Shown: positions 26,342 through 36,800 of the stretch, piece by piece
How the letters are laid out: each line of letters begins with the position of its first letter
Numbering within the stretch: position 1 is the stretch's first letter
NCBI RefSeq assembly: GCF_007289895.1
Contig: NZ_CP041660.1
Span: 3,286,001 to 3,350,000 of the forward strand
From: Catenovulum sediminis
GTDB taxonomy: Bacteria > Pseudomonadota > Gammaproteobacteria > Enterobacterales > Alteromonadaceae
Length of the DNA stretch: 64,000 nucleotides
Reading direction: 5' to 3'
Notes under the pieces: generated by a model
Databases searched by the model: none
What the model was told of the DNA's origin: nothing
The model's input: the letters and a program-made list of their open reading frames with translations, nothing else
Made by a program: the position numbers and the translations under genes

Positions 26342-27403
26342 TTAATTTTGAACACTTGGCGACATTTGGCATTGAGCTAACAACTTTTGCCAACTTTTTG
26401 TGTGTGAATTTACGGCATTTTCAAAATCTTGATAAACTGAACCTGCTGCCGTAGTTAGATATCTTGCTGCAAATGCTTGCTGCTGAATGGCCGGGGCCTG
26501 CCAGATTGATTCTATCAATGGGACTAACTCTTTATACACTCGTTGTAAATAGGTTAAGTGGGGTTGTAATACTTGGCCGTAGTATTTTATTAAAACATTA
26601 TTCAAATAGACGACTTCTAACGGCTTGTGGGTTTTCTTACAGGGCTTTAAGTTGGTCAATTCATTAATCGATTCGGCTGCCGTTGTTAATTGATATTGGG
26701 TCAACTCCAATGTGTAAAATAGCCGGGCGATAAATTTATTCTGTTTAAATTGTGCGATAGAACGTTCAAATTTTTCTATATTTGCATCGGTTATCGCCTG
26801 AGGCTGTGTTTTAGAAATTTCAAAGAGGGCCTGAAGATAATTTTTGCTAGCAGCAAATCCGATATTATCATGTTCTAATAATTTTGCATGGCGCCTTAAT
26901 ATTGCATTTGATTGTTTTGAATGTGCTAAAAAATAGCTGAGTTGATTGGGCCATTGCTGTTGTTTATGTTTTTTAATCTCTTGCAGTATTTGTTGTTGTG
27001 TCTGTGAGGCTGGATATTCAATGTCACGGCAATTTAATAACTCTCGTAAAAACCTAAGTTCATAAACCAGTCGACTATCGTGCGAATGAACTTTGCCCAG
27101 TGAGCTATTGCGCTCACCGATATACTGTTGCATGTTGCAAGCATTTATTGATAGAGCTTGTGTAAATGGAATTGTGAGTGACTCTGGTTGTTGAATTGCA
27201 GTTGACTCAAAGTCAAGCTGGTTGTCATTAAGCGAGTAAGGCGGCCTATTTTTCGCGGTATCCGTTATTTTTGTAACTAGGTTATGAACGCGATTTGGAT
27301 ATTCCGCCCATTCATTTTCCAACGGCGTATCAAAGCAGGCTGCCAGCTGACAGCATATAAGTAATATCAATAACCTATAAATCAAATCGACTTTACTTTG
27401 CAT
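26342..27403 (-). CDS. DUF3080-like lipoprotein
   Basis: A 353-residue protein with a lipoprotein signal ending QLAAC (Cys23). The body is alpha-helical and Gln-rich. It resembles, from memory, the DUF3080 family of gammaproteobacterial lipoproteins, whose function is unknown; I cannot confirm this without a profile search. The start lies inside the end of the MATE gene (22-base overlap), which implies cotranscription and possibly translational coupling. Confidence 0.65.
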   Translation of the reverse strand: MQSKVDLIYRLLILLICCQLAACFDTPLENEWAEYPNRVHNLVTKITDTAKNRPPYSLNDNQLDFESTAIQQPESLTIPFTQALSINACNMQQYIGERNSSLGKVHSHDSRLVYELRFLRELLNCRDIEYPASQTQQQILQEIKKHKQQQWPNQLSYFLAHSKQSNAILRRHAKLLEHDNIGFAASKNYLQALFEISKTQPQAITDANIEKFERSIAQFKQNKFIARLFYTLELTQYQLTTAAESINELTNLKPCKKTHKPLEVVYLNNVLIKYYGQVLQPHLTYLQRVYKELVPLIESIWQAPAIQQQAFAARYLTTAAGSVYQDFENAVNSHTKSWQKLLAQCQMSPSVQN

Positions 27404-28737
27404 TGTTTATTCCAAAAGTAAAACAAACGCACCGTTAATAATACGGCTGCACTGCTTAAACTGATCAATAAACCTTGCCAATAAGCAGAAACACCTTGTG
27501 GGGCAACTAACCAATCCGTTTCGCCGACAATATAACCGTACGGGAAACCCACACACCAGTAGGCAAATAAAACAAAATACATCGGTTTTTGTGTATCTGC
27601 ATAACCCCGTAATGATGAAGATATAACTGTTTGCAGGGCATCTGGGTATTGAAAAACAGCGGCCCAAAACAGCAATAAACTGGCAATAGCGAACACTTGT
27701 GGATCGTCAGAAAAGTAGGGGATAAGCCAAGGTCTGCTTAAATAAATGAGTGCACATGAGCAGGTTGCAAAGATAAAAGCCATTGATATAGCGGAATAGG
27801 CGACCGTTTTTGCATCCAGAGGTTTATTGCGTCCGACGTTTTGTCCAATTAACACGGTTGTTGCCATGCCGATACTCAGTGGGATCATGTAAAAATTTGT
27901 CGTGACATTTAACGCGATCTGATGCGCTGCTGCAGCACTGGTACCATGGGTTGCTATTGCCAACGCTATTGCAGCAAACAATGCGATTTCCATAAAAATC
28001 GTTAAACCTATGGGGACACCTATTTTGAGTTGCAAGATAATTTCACGGATCTCCAAGGGAGAAAAACGGAATAATGCGAGAATCTTCTGAGTATATTCGC
28101 CTTTGCGACTATATTGCCACAATGCGATCAGTATCAGGATATTTACGATGCTGGTTGCAATGCCACATCCGGCACCACCAAATGCGGGCGTAATAGACGA
28201 GCCATAAATAAAAAGGTAGTTTAAAGGAATATTAATCAAAACGCCGCATAAACTTATCAGCATCAAAGGTTTAGTTTGCCCAACAGCTTCATTGAGATAG
28301 CGCAATACTGCGGTTAGACAAATAAAGGGTAAGCCAACCGCTAAATACAACAAGTATTCTTGGCCAATCACAATTAACGGTGTCGCTAATTTTAAATAAG
28401 ATAAAATTGGTGCGCTTAACGTCAATACGCCCAATGAAAATATACATACAATACCGGCAAGCCAAATACCTTGAGCTAATTGATATGTCAGTTTTGTTAA
28501 GTTGGACTCACCGTAACTTTTTGACAGTAATGGAGATAAAACCATGATTACCCCCATGCTGAAAAAATAGATAGGGTGCCAAATGGATAAAGCGGTACCG
28601 ACGGCTGCCATATCCGCTTCACTGACTTGTGCAGACATCAACAAGTCGATGGTCACCATTGCGGTTTGAATTGCTTGCGTGATCCATATGGGCCAAGCAA
28701 GTTTGAAAATGCTGGAAATGTAACTAAATCTGCTCAC
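27382..28737 (-). CDS. MATE-family multidrug/Na+ antiporter
   Basis: A 451-residue inner-membrane protein with about twelve hydrophobic helices in two similar halves, starting FKLAWPIWITQAIQTAMVTID, typical of NorM-type MATE exporters. Members export cationic drugs and dyes in exchange for Na+ or H+. The start codon is GTG. It begins shortly after the gltA terminator, so it has its own promoter, and it overlaps the downstream lipoprotein gene by 22 bases. Confidence 0.9.
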   Translation of the reverse strand: MSRFSYISSIFKLAWPIWITQAIQTAMVTIDLLMSAQVSEADMAAVGTALSIWHPIYFFSMGVIMVLSPLLSKSYGESNLTKLTYQLAQGIWLAGIVCIFSLGVLTLSAPILSYLKLATPLIVIGQEYLLYLAVGLPFICLTAVLRYLNEAVGQTKPLMLISLCGVLINIPLNYLFIYGSSITPAFGGAGCGIATSIVNILILIALWQYSRKGEYTQKILALFRFSPLEIREIILQLKIGVPIGLTIFMEIALFAAIALAIATHGTSAAAAHQIALNVTTNFYMIPLSIGMATTVLIGQNVGRNKPLDAKTVAYSAISMAFIFATCSCALIYLSRPWLIPYFSDDPQVFAIASLLLFWAAVFQYPDALQTVISSSLRGYADTQKPMYFVLFAYWCVGFPYGYIVGETDWLVAPQGVSAYWQGLLISLSSAAVLLTVRLFYFWNKQCKVKSI

Positions 28738-28791
28738 TTAAAAAAGTGCCATTGAAATGAAGAATTGCGTGCGCGCAGGATATACAAAAGA

Positions 28792-28816
28792 AAAGCCCGC
28801 GACAAGCGCGGGCTTT
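28792..28816 (-). terminator. Rho-independent terminator of gltA
   Basis: A perfect 10-bp stem AAAGCCCGCG/CGCGGGCTTT with a 5-base loop lies 27 bases after the gltA stop. Read on the minus strand it is followed by a T-rich run. Confidence 0.9.
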
Positions 28817-28842
28817 GTGAAATTTAATACAATAAAAATTAA

Positions 28843-30126
28843 CTAATCTTTATTGATTGGCGTGAAGCTGCGCGGTAATTCACCCGTATATAACTGACGA
28901 GGACGACCGATTTTTGCACCCGGCTGGCTCAACATTTCATGCCAGTGTGAGATCCAGCCAATTGTACGAGACAAGGCAAAGATAACCGTAAACATGTTGG
29001 TTGGAATGCCAATTGCTTTTAGGATGATACCAGAGTAAAAATCTACATTTGGATATAGTTTTTTGCTGATGAAGTATTCATCTTCTAATGCGATTTTTTC
29101 TAGGCGCATTGCAATGTCTAATAATGGATCGTTAATGCCTAAAGCATCTAAAACTTCATGACAGGTTTCGCGCATCACTTTTGCACGCGGGTCAAAGTTT
29201 TTATAAACACGGTGACCAAAGCCCATTAGACGGAACGGGTCATTCTTATCTTTTGCTTTGGCTACGTATTCGTCAATGCGGTCAACTGAACCGATTTCTT
29301 CCAACATAGTTAAGCAAGCTTCATTGGCACCACCATGAGCTGGACCCCAAAGAGAAGCAATACCAGCTGCAATACATGCGTAGGGATTTGCACCTGAAGA
29401 ACCAGCTAATCTAACGGTAGAGGTTGATGCGTTTTGTTCATGATCTGCGTGCAAAGTAAAGATTTTATCCATTGCACGAACCACTGCAGGTTCAATTTTG
29501 CACTCTTCAGCGGGTACTGAAAACATCATGTTCAAGAAGTTTTCAGAATAGCTTAAATGATTTTGCGGACAAACAAATTTCTGACCGATGCTATATTTGT
29601 AACACATTGCCGCTATGGTTGGCAGCTTAGCAACTAAACGCGTGGCGCAGCGAACACGTTGGGCTGGGTCTGTAATGTCCAAATCTCTGTGATAGAAAGA
29701 AGACAAAGCACCCACTGTACCACACAACATTGCCATTGGATGGGCATCTCTGCGGAAACCGCGGAAGAAAAACTCAATGCCTTCATGAACCATAGTATGT
29801 CTGTTAATGGTATCAACAAACTCTTTATACTCTGATTCGCTTGGTGCATTGCCGTGCAACAACAAATAACAAACTTCTAGATAATCTGCTTTGGTTGCCA
29901 ACTCGTCAATTGGATAACCACGGTGCAACAGTACACCATTTGCGCCGTCAATAAATGTGATAGCTGATTCACAAGAACCGGTAGCTAAAAAGCCAGGGTC
30001 AAATGTGAAATGACCATACTTACCTAGTGAACGGACATCGATGACATCCTGGCCCATTGTGCCTGATAGGACGGGTAATTCAACTTCTTGTCCGTCAATA
30101 TTGAGGATGGCTTTCTTGTCAGCCAT
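28843..30126 (-). CDS. gltA: Citrate synthase, type II (hexameric)
   Basis: A 427-residue enzyme that condenses oxaloacetate and acetyl-CoA, the entry step of the TCA cycle. Length equals that of the E. coli enzyme. The active-site histidines lie in GPAHGGANE and [14 protein letters not shown], and the aspartate in DFYSGI. The start is the ATG at 30126 with an AGGAG site 8 bases upstream; a TTG seven codons earlier would include that site and is rejected. It is divergent from sdhCDAB-sucABCD, the usual gammaproteobacterial arrangement. Confidence 0.97.
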   Translation of the reverse strand: MADKKAILNIDGQEVELPVLSGTMGQDVIDVRSLGKYGHFTFDPGFLATGSCESAITFIDGANGVLLHRGYPIDELATKADYLEVCYLLLHGNAPSESEYKEFVDTINRHTMVHEGIEFFFRGFRRDAHPMAMLCGTVGALSSFYHRDLDITDPAQRVRCATRLVAKLPTIAAMCYKYSIGQKFVCPQNHLSYSENFLNMMFSVPAEECKIEPAVVRAMDKIFTLHADHEQNASTSTVRLAGSSGANPYACIAAGIASLWGPAHGGANEACLTMLEEIGSVDRIDEYVAKAKDKNDPFRLMGFGHRVYKNFDPRAKVMRETCHEVLDALGINDPLLDIAMRLEKIALEDEYFISKKLYPNVDFYSGIILKAIGIPTNMFTVIFALSRTIGWISHWHEMLSQPGAKIGRPRQLYTGELPRSFTPINKD

Positions 30127-30641
30127 AGAATTTCTCCTTTCGAGCAAGTCATGTGACAGGTTTAGTTAATTATTAATACTTGATTATGACCTTAACAGTC
30201 AATATACAGAAATTTAAGTTATTTCAACTTAAAGCCCTATAAAAGTATCTATTTATTACTTTTTGGCATTGTAACCTGTTATTTTGAGTCTTCATAGCGT
30301 CGACTTGTAAACTCATATCGAGTTGTACTGCAAACAGGTCAAATATTATCGAGTTAATGTTAGCGTAAATGCCGTGTATGCCCAATCTTAATTGCATTCA
30401 TTCTGAAAATGCGTTTAATTCATTAAAAAAATGAACTAGCTAAAAAAAAATGCTGTATAAAATCGCAAACTCTTATTTTTTAAACTAATGTTGTTACAAT
30501 TAAGCCGTAGGGGATAAACGACAGACTTAAATAGCTAAATAGTTGATGTGAATCTGCATTATCGAATTTATAAATTTAAGTTTTCGCCTTGCAACATGTA
30601 ACTTCTAATCACAATAATACGCAAACTAAGTGGGTAAACTC
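30127..30641. promoter_or_regulatory. gltA // sdhC divergent regulatory region
   Basis: About 515 bases without a gene. For gltA (minus strand) a promoter TTGACT (complement of 30197-30202), 18 bases, TATTAA (complement of 30173-30178) is plausible. A clear inverted repeat, TTTAAGTT-ATTTC-AACTTAAA, lies at 30213-30233 just upstream of it and may be an operator. The sdhC side is AT-rich with a run of nine A at about 30441; no convincing promoter was chosen there. TCA genes are commonly controlled from such a region by ArcA and CRP, which I could not identify by eye. Confidence 0.45.
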
Positions 30642-31016
30642 GTGAACAAGCAAAGACCAGTCAACTTGGAGCTAAACACGATTAGCTTTCCGGCTAGCGC
30701 AATTGCTTCCATCCTCCATCGTATAACCGGTGTAATTATGTTTTTTGCCATGGGCATTCTAATGTGGTTGTTATCGGTTTCGTTATCTTCTCAGTCCGGT
30801 TTTGAATTTGTTCAAGACTGGTCATCCGGTTATTTCGCCAAATTTATTTATTGGGGCATATTAACTGCGTTAAGTTATCACTTATTAGGCGGCTTACGTC
30901 ACCTTGTAATGGATTTCGGCTTTTGGGAAGAAATTGAGTCAGGCGCTTTAAGTGCACAACTGACCATTGTTCTTACTGTTATATGTTCAGTATTGGCAGG
31001 AGTATGGTTATGGTAA
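30642..31016 (+). CDS. sdhC: Succinate dehydrogenase cytochrome b556 subunit
   Basis: A 124-residue membrane anchor of complex II with three helices. The N-terminus NKQRPVNLEL and the SILHRITG segment (quinone-site Ser and Arg) match SdhC, and the heme ligand His lies in LSYHLLGGLRH. GTG at 30642 and GTG at 30630 are both possible starts; I prefer 30642 because the protein then begins like other SdhC proteins and GTGGG upstream could act as a weak ribosome site. It overlaps sdhD by 7 bases. Confidence 0.92.
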   Translation: MNKQRPVNLELNTISFPASAIASILHRITGVIMFFAMGILMWLLSVSLSSQSGFEFVQDWSSGYFAKFIYWGILTALSYHLLGGLRHLVMDFGFWEEIESGALSAQLTIVLTVICSVLAGVWLW

Positions 31017-31357
31017 CAAATGCAGCAACTTTAGGTCGTAGCGGTGTTCACGACTTTATCTTAATTCGCGCGAGCGCAATTATATTAACGGCCTACGCTT
31101 TATTTATGGTTGGTTTTTTTCTATCTACACCGCAAGTTACTTATACCGTTTGGGTTAATTTGTTTGCGCAAACTTGGGTTAAAGTATTTACCTTAATAAC
31201 ATTATTAAGCTTGTTGGTTCATGCTTGGATAGGATTATGGCAGGTATTAACAGACTATGTTAAAGCTGTCGCTGTTCGTATCTTTTTGCAATTTGTTTTA
31301 AACGTCGCCGCGCTTGCTTACTTAGTGACTGGCATCGTTGTATTGTGGGGTGTATAA
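31010..31357 (+). CDS. sdhD: Succinate dehydrogenase membrane anchor subunit
   Basis: A 115-residue protein, exactly the length of E. coli SdhD, beginning MVTNAATLGRSGVHDFILIR, which is nearly superposable on it. It has three membrane helices and the conserved HAWIGLWQVLTDYV with heme and quinone residues. The ATG at 31010 has an AGGAG site 7 bases upstream; ATG at 31004 would be too close to that site, and upstream starts lie inside sdhC. Confidence 0.95.
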   Translation: MVTNAATLGRSGVHDFILIRASAIILTAYALFMVGFFLSTPQVTYTVWVNLFAQTWVKVFTLITLLSLLVHAWIGLWQVLTDYVKAVAVRIFLQFVLNVAALAYLVTGIVVLWGV

Positions 31358-33121
31358 GTGAATATTCCTGTCAGAGAGTTTGATGCCGTAGTAATCGGCG
31401 CAGGTGGTGCAGGTATGCGTGCGGCATTGCAAATTTCGCAATCCGGAAAAACCTGTGCTTTATTATCAAAAGTATTTCCAACCCGTTCTCATACAGTGTC
31501 AGCGCAAGGTGGTATCACTGTTGCTTTAGGTAACGCGCATGATGATAACTGGGAATGGCACATGTACGATACGGTTAAAGGTTCTGATTATATCGGTGAC
31601 CAAGACGCGATTGAGTATATGTGTAAAACAGGCCCAGAAGCGATTATTGAACTGGAAAATATGGGCTTGCCGTTTTCACGTTTTGAAAATGGTAGAGTTT
31701 ATCAGCGTCCGTTCGGTGGTCAGTCTAAAAACTTTGGTGGCGAACAGGCCGCGAGAACTGCAGCCGCAGCAGACAGAACCGGTCATGCACTATTACATTT
31801 GTTGTACCAACAAAACGTCAAAAACAAAACAACAGTGTTCAGTGAATGGTATGCCCTTGATTTGGTGAAAAACCAAGATGGCGCGGTTGTTGGTTGTACC
31901 GCAATTGATATGGAAACCGGTGAAGTTGTTTATTTCAAATCGAAAGCGACTGTATTAGCAACCGGTGGTGCAGGTCGAATTTTTGCATCGACAACTAATG
32001 CACACATTAATACCGGTGATGGCGTTGGTATGGCACTACGTGCAGGTGTGCCTGTGCAAGATATGGAAATGTGGCAATTCCACCCAACTGGGATTGCAGG
32101 TGCGGGGGTACTCGTAACAGAAGGTTGTCGTGGTGAAGGTGGTTATCTTCTAAATAAAGATGGCGAGCGTTTTATGGAACGTTACGCACCGAACGCAAAA
32201 GATTTAGCGGGTCGTGATGTTGTTGCGCGTTCAATGATGACAGAAATTCGTGAAGGCCGTGGCTGTGAAGGTCCTTGGGGCACTCATATCAAATTGAAGC
32301 TAGACCACTTAGGTGCTGAAGTTTTAGAAAGCCGGTTACCGGGTATTTGTGAATTATCCCGTACTTTCGCGCATATTGATCCGGTTAAAGAGCCGATTCC
32401 AGTTATCCCAACCTGTCACTATATGATGGGGGGAATTCCAACCAACGTTAATGGTCAGGCGCTGAGCTTTGATGCAAACGGTAAAGAACAATTGATCGAC
32501 GGTCTTTATGCTTGTGGTGAAATTGCTTGTGTATCTGTGCATGGTGCGAACCGCTTAGGTGGTAACTCGTTACTTGACTTAGTTGTTTTTGGTCGTGCAA
32601 CTGGCTTGTATCTCGGTGATGCGTTGAATGATTATGGCGTGCGTGATGCTTCTGAAAGTGACCTTGAATCTTCACTTTCTCGCTTCAATCGCTGGGAAAG
32701 CACGCGATCAGGTGAAGATCCAGTGCAAATCAAGAAAGATTTACAGCAGTGTATGCAGCTGAACTTCTCTGTATTTAGAGAAGGGGATGCAATGGCTCAA
32801 GGTTTAAGCGAATTAAAAGAAATTCGTGAGCGTTTAAAAACAGCGCGCTTAGATGACACCAGTTCTGAATTTAATACTCAGCGTATCGAGTGTTTAGAGC
32901 TTGATAACTTGATGGAAACTGCGTTTGCTACCGCTGTCGCGGCGAATTATAGAACTGAAAGTCGCGGCGCACATAGCCGTTTCGATTTCCCAGATCGCGA
33001 TGATGAAAACTGGTTATGCCATTCACTTTATCAGCCAGAATCCGAATCTATGATTAAACGTGAAGTAAACATGCAGCCGAAATTGCGTGAAGCATTTCCA
33101 CCGAAAGTTCGTACTTATTAA
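31358..33121 (+). CDS. sdhA: Succinate dehydrogenase flavoprotein subunit
   Basis: A 587-residue catalytic subunit of complex II, one residue shorter than that of E. coli and very similar throughout. FAD motif GAGGAGM lies at residues 14-20 and the covalent-FAD histidine is His45 in [11 protein letters not shown]. Substrate-binding motifs HPTGIAGAG and [13 protein letters not shown] are intact. The start is GTG directly after the sdhD stop. Confidence 0.97.
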   Translation: MNIPVREFDAVVIGAGGAGMRAALQISQSGKTCALLSKVFPTRSHTVSAQGGITVALGNAHDDNWEWHMYDTVKGSDYIGDQDAIEYMCKTGPEAIIELENMGLPFSRFENGRVYQRPFGGQSKNFGGEQAARTAAAADRTGHALLHLLYQQNVKNKTTVFSEWYALDLVKNQDGAVVGCTAIDMETGEVVYFKSKATVLATGGAGRIFASTTNAHINTGDGVGMALRAGVPVQDMEMWQFHPTGIAGAGVLVTEGCRGEGGYLLNKDGERFMERYAPNAKDLAGRDVVARSMMTEIREGRGCEGPWGTHIKLKLDHLGAEVLESRLPGICELSRTFAHIDPVKEPIPVIPTCHYMMGGIPTNVNGQALSFDANGKEQLIDGLYACGEIACVSVHGANRLGGNSLLDLVVFGRATGLYLGDALNDYGVRDASESDLESSLSRFNRWESTRSGEDPVQIKKDLQQCMQLNFSVFREGDAMAQGLSELKEIRERLKTARLDDTSSEFNTQRIECLELDNLMETAFATAVAANYRTESRGAHSRFDFPDRDDENWLCHSLYQPESESMIKREVNMQPKLREAFPPKVRTY

Positions 33122-33138
33122 GGCAGGTAGCAAAAAAG

Positions 33139-33849
33139 ATGAAACAGATATTTTCAATTTATCGCTACAACCCGGATGTTGATACAAAACCGCGTATGCA
33201 AGATTATGAGTTAGATCTTGAAGACGGTCAGGACATCATGGTTTTGGATGCGCTTTTATTATTAAAAGAGCAAGATCCAACTCTATCGTTTAGACGCTCG
33301 TGCCGTGAAGGCGTATGTGGTTCTGACGGTGTCAACATGAATGGTAAAAATGGCTTGGCGTGTATTACACCATTATCACATTTAAAAGCGCGCAAAATTG
33401 TAATTCGTCCTTTACCTGGTTTGCCGGTTGTTCGAGACTTGGTAGTGGATATGACTCAATTTTATACACAATACGAAAAAGTTAAGCCTTACTTAATACC
33501 AGACCCGAAAAACATTCCGGCGAGAGAATTTTTACAATCACCGGAAGAGCGGGAAAAGTTGGATGGCTTATACGAATGTATTTTGTGTGCATGTTGTTCA
33601 ACTTCATGCCCATCATTTTGGTGGAATCCAGATAAATTTGTCGGGCCAGCAGGCTTGTTGCATGCATATCGGTTTTTAGCCGATTCACGTGACGGTGCTA
33701 AAGATGAGCGACTTGCTGATTTAGATGATGCATTTAGCGTTTTCCGCTGTCATGGCATTATGAATTGCGTTAATGTGTGTCCTAAGGGGCTCAACCCGAC
33801 GAAAGCTATCGGTAAAATTAAATCGATGCTTTTAAATAAGGCTGTTTAG
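33139..33849 (+). CDS. sdhB: Succinate dehydrogenase iron-sulfur subunit
   Basis: A 236-residue electron-transfer subunit. The [2Fe-2S] ligands are Cys55, Cys60, Asp63 and Cys75 (SCREGVCGSDG and further on), and the [4Fe-4S] and [3Fe-4S] ligands lie in CILCACCSTSCPS and CHGIMNCVNVCPKG. It is the last gene of sdhCDAB and is followed by a strong terminator. Confidence 0.97.
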   Translation: MKQIFSIYRYNPDVDTKPRMQDYELDLEDGQDIMVLDALLLLKEQDPTLSFRRSCREGVCGSDGVNMNGKNGLACITPLSHLKARKIVIRPLPGLPVVRDLVVDMTQFYTQYEKVKPYLIPDPKNIPAREFLQSPEEREKLDGLYECILCACCSTSCPSFWWNPDKFVGPAGLLHAYRFLADSRDGAKDERLADLDDAFSVFRCHGIMNCVNVCPKGLNPTKAIGKIKSMLLNKAV

Positions 33850-33886
33850 ACGCTAACCTTATTATCCAAGGTTAATCTGACTTCTG

Positions 33887-33922
33887 AATAGCCGTTCTTG
33901 TTGCGAGAATGGCTATTTTTTT
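33887..33922 (+). terminator. Terminator between sdhB and sucA
   Basis: AATAGCCGTTCT (33887-33898) pairs with AGAATGGCTATT (33906-33917), with one G-U pair, followed by five T. It separates sdhCDAB from sucABCD; in related bacteria partial read-through connects the two. Confidence 0.88.
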
Positions 33923-33971
33923 ATAAAGAATAAGTCCGTAAATAATAATTAAGCGGGAAAGGAAAAATACG

Positions 33972-36779
33972 ATGCACGAAGGCACAATGAAAGCCTGGCT
34001 TGAGTCTTCTCAATTTGCCGGCGGAAATGCCACATATATTGAAGAGCTGTACGAACAGTATCTTGATAATCCTCAAAGTGTTGGTGACGAATGGCGAGCA
34101 TTGTTCGATCAGTTGCCTCAAGTTGAAGGTGTAGAAGTTGAATCGAAACACTCCGATATTCGTGAAGATTTCAAACTAGCAGCAAAAAAAGCACACCGTG
34201 GTCAAGTTATCGTTCCACAAGTCACCTCTGATACTAAACAAGTTAAAGTTCTGCAACTTATTAATGCCTATCGTTTTAGAGGCCATCAACATGCCAACCT
34301 AGATCCACTTGGTTTGTGGAAGCAAGAGCGCGTTCGTGATCTTGAATTAAGTTACCATGAACTGACACAAGACGATTTAGATAAGCCTTTTAATGTAGGT
34401 TCTCTTGCGGTTAATAGTGAAACACTGAAATTAAAAGATATACAAAGCCTTCTTGTACGTACCTACTGTGGCTCGGTTGGTGCGGAATATATGTATATCA
34501 CTTCAACTGAAGAAAAACGCTGGTTACAAAATCGTTTGGAATCAGTGCAGTGTAAACCTGAACTTGACCAAGCTCAAAAGCTTAAACTGTACAAAGAACT
34601 TGTTGCTGCTGACGGCCTAGAAAAATATCTGGGGAGTAAATTTCCCGGTGCAAAACGCTTCTCATTAGAAGGCGCTGACGCATTAATACCTATGTTGAAA
34701 TCTTTGATTAGCCGTGCAGGTGAGCAAGGCTCAAAAGAAGTTGTCATTGGTATGGCACACCGAGGTCGTTTAAATGTGCTGGTCAATGTATTAGGTAAAA
34801 ACCCATCAGTATTATTTGATGAATTTTCTGGTAAGCATGATGAAACTTTAGGTTCTGGTGACGTTAAATACCATATGGGTTATTCATCAGACTTTGCAAC
34901 ACCGGGTGGCAATGTTCACTTAGCGCTGGCGTTTAACCCTTCGCATCTAGAAATTGTAAACCCAGTTGTAATGGGCTCTGTGCGAGCCCGTATGGACCGA
35001 CGCAATTGTAACGATGGTTCATTAGCCTTGCCAATTACCATTCATGGTGACTCTGCAATTGCCGGCCAAGGGGTTGTACAAGAAACCTTTAACCTTTCGC
35101 AAACACGTGCTTATTCAGTCGGTGGCACGGTTCGAATTGTTGTTAACAACCAAGTTGGTTTTACAACTTCAAATCCAAAAGATACGCGCTCAACTCAGTA
35201 TTGTACTGATATTGCGAAAATGGTTCAGGCACCGATTTTCCACGTGAACTCTGATGATCCGGAAGCGGTTATTTTTGCCACACAAGTAGCGTTAGACTTT
35301 AGAAACAAATTTAAACGTGATGTGGTGATTGATTTAGTCTGTTATCGCCGACACGGACATAACGAAGCAGATGAGCCAAGTGCAACTCAGCCGCTTATGT
35401 ACCAAAAAATCAAAAAACATCCGGTTCCGCGTCAAATCTATGCACAACAGTTGATTGGCGAGAAGCAACTGAGTGAACAAGATGCTGATCGTGCCGTTGA
35501 AGAGTATCGTTCTGCGCTTGATCATGGTGCCTGTGTTGTCGAAGAGTGGCGACCCATGATGGAGCATTCAGTTGATTGGCGTCCATACCTTGGTCATGAC
35601 TGGGATATTGAATACGATCATGAAATTTCAGTTGAGCGTTTAAAAACCTTGGCGAAATCGGTGAGTTCATATCCGGAAGATGTTGTGCCGCACTCGCGTG
35701 TTAAAAAGGTTTACCAAGACAGAGCATTAATGGCTGCAGGTGAAAAAGCGCTGGATTGGGGTTTTGCTGAGACGTTGGCATATGCAGACTTGGTGGAACA
35801 AGGCAATCGCATTCGTTTAACCGGTCAGGATTGTGGTCGTGGGACGTTCTTCCACCGTCATGCTGTGATCCATAATCAGCGTGATGCATCAACTTATATG
35901 CCGTTACAAAACATTAAAGAAGATCAGGCACCGATTGAAATCTACGACTCAGTGTTGTCTGAAGAAGCTGTGCTGGCTTTCGAATATGGTTACGCAACTG
36001 CAGAGCCTAAAACCTTAACAATCTGGGAAGCGCAGTTTGGTGATTTTGCTAATGGCGCCCAGGTAGTAATCGATCAATTCTTATGTTCTGGTGAACACAA
36101 GTGGGGGCGTTTATGTGGTTTAACATTGTTACTTCCACATGGCTACGAAGGCCAAGGACCTGAGCATTCATCTGCTAGATTGGAACGTTTCTTACAATTA
36201 TGTGCAGATCATAATATGCAGGTTTGTGTGCCTACCACGCCAGCTCAGGTGTTTAACATGATCCGCCGTCAGTCATTGCGACCGATGCGCAGACCATTGG
36301 TTGTGATGTCGCCGAAATCATTGTTGCGTCACCCGCTTGCGACTTCGACATTAGAAGAGCTGTCTTCTGGTGTTTACCACAACGTTATTGATGAAATCGA
36401 TAATCAAGATGTTGAAAAAGTCGATCGCGTTGTGATGTGTAGTGGTAAAGTCTATTACGACCTGTATGACGCTAGAAACAAAGAAGAACTTAAAAATGTT
36501 GCAATTATTCGTTTAGAACAATTGTATCCTTTCCCTCAAAAGGAAATGGAAGCGGTTATGGAGAAGTACTCGCACGTTAAAAGTTTTGTCTGGTGTCAGG
36601 AAGAACCTCAAAACCAGGGTGCTTGGTATTGTAGCCAACATCATTTCTGGGATGTTATTCCATCCGGCGCAAGCTTAAAATATGTTGGTCGTACAGCTTC
36701 TGCATCACCTGCTGTTGGTTATTTAGCCGTGCACAACAAGCAACAAAAAGAATTGGTGCATCAGGCACTTGGATTATAA
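33972..36779 (+). CDS. sucA: 2-oxoglutarate dehydrogenase E1 component
   Basis: A 935-residue thiamine diphosphate enzyme that decarboxylates 2-oxoglutarate and passes the succinyl group to the lipoyl arms of SucB. The N-terminus MKAWLESSQFAGGNATYIEELYE matches E1o proteins; the ThDP site shows in IHGDSAIAGQGVVQETFNLS and the C-terminal catalytic segment in HGYEGQGPEHSSARLERFL. The ATG at 33972 aligns with the family start. sucB follows 21 bases later. Confidence 0.96.
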   Translation: MHEGTMKAWLESSQFAGGNATYIEELYEQYLDNPQSVGDEWRALFDQLPQVEGVEVESKHSDIREDFKLAAKKAHRGQVIVPQVTSDTKQVKVLQLINAYRFRGHQHANLDPLGLWKQERVRDLELSYHELTQDDLDKPFNVGSLAVNSETLKLKDIQSLLVRTYCGSVGAEYMYITSTEEKRWLQNRLESVQCKPELDQAQKLKLYKELVAADGLEKYLGSKFPGAKRFSLEGADALIPMLKSLISRAGEQGSKEVVIGMAHRGRLNVLVNVLGKNPSVLFDEFSGKHDETLGSGDVKYHMGYSSDFATPGGNVHLALAFNPSHLEIVNPVVMGSVRARMDRRNCNDGSLALPITIHGDSAIAGQGVVQETFNLSQTRAYSVGGTVRIVVNNQVGFTTSNPKDTRSTQYCTDIAKMVQAPIFHVNSDDPEAVIFATQVALDFRNKFKRDVVIDLVCYRRHGHNEADEPSATQPLMYQKIKKHPVPRQIYAQQLIGEKQLSEQDADRAVEEYRSALDHGACVVEEWRPMMEHSVDWRPYLGHDWDIEYDHEISVERLKTLAKSVSSYPEDVVPHSRVKKVYQDRALMAAGEKALDWGFAETLAYADLVEQGNRIRLTGQDCGRGTFFHRHAVIHNQRDASTYMPLQNIKEDQAPIEIYDSVLSEEAVLAFEYGYATAEPKTLTIWEAQFGDFANGAQVVIDQFLCSGEHKWGRLCGLTLLLPHGYEGQGPEHSSARLERFLQLCADHNMQVCVPTTPAQVFNMIRRQSLRPMRRPLVVMSPKSLLRHPLATSTLEELSSGVYHNVIDEIDNQDVEKVDRVVMCSGKVYYDLYDARNKEELKNVAIIRLEQLYPFPQKEMEAVMEKYSHVKSFVWCQEEPQNQGAWYCSQHHFWDVIPSGASLKYVGRTASASPAVGYLAVHNKQQKELVHQALGL

Positions 36780-36800
36780 AGAGAACAAGAGAACAGAATT

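Noticed and set aside
30127-30147. TTG start extending gltA by seven codons
   Set aside because: The added codons are the Shine-Dalgarno sequence itself; ATG 30126 gives exactly the 427-residue family length.
30983-31009. Upstream starts for sdhD
   Set aside because: ATG 31010 reproduces the E. coli N-terminus and 115-residue length and has the well-spaced AGGAG.
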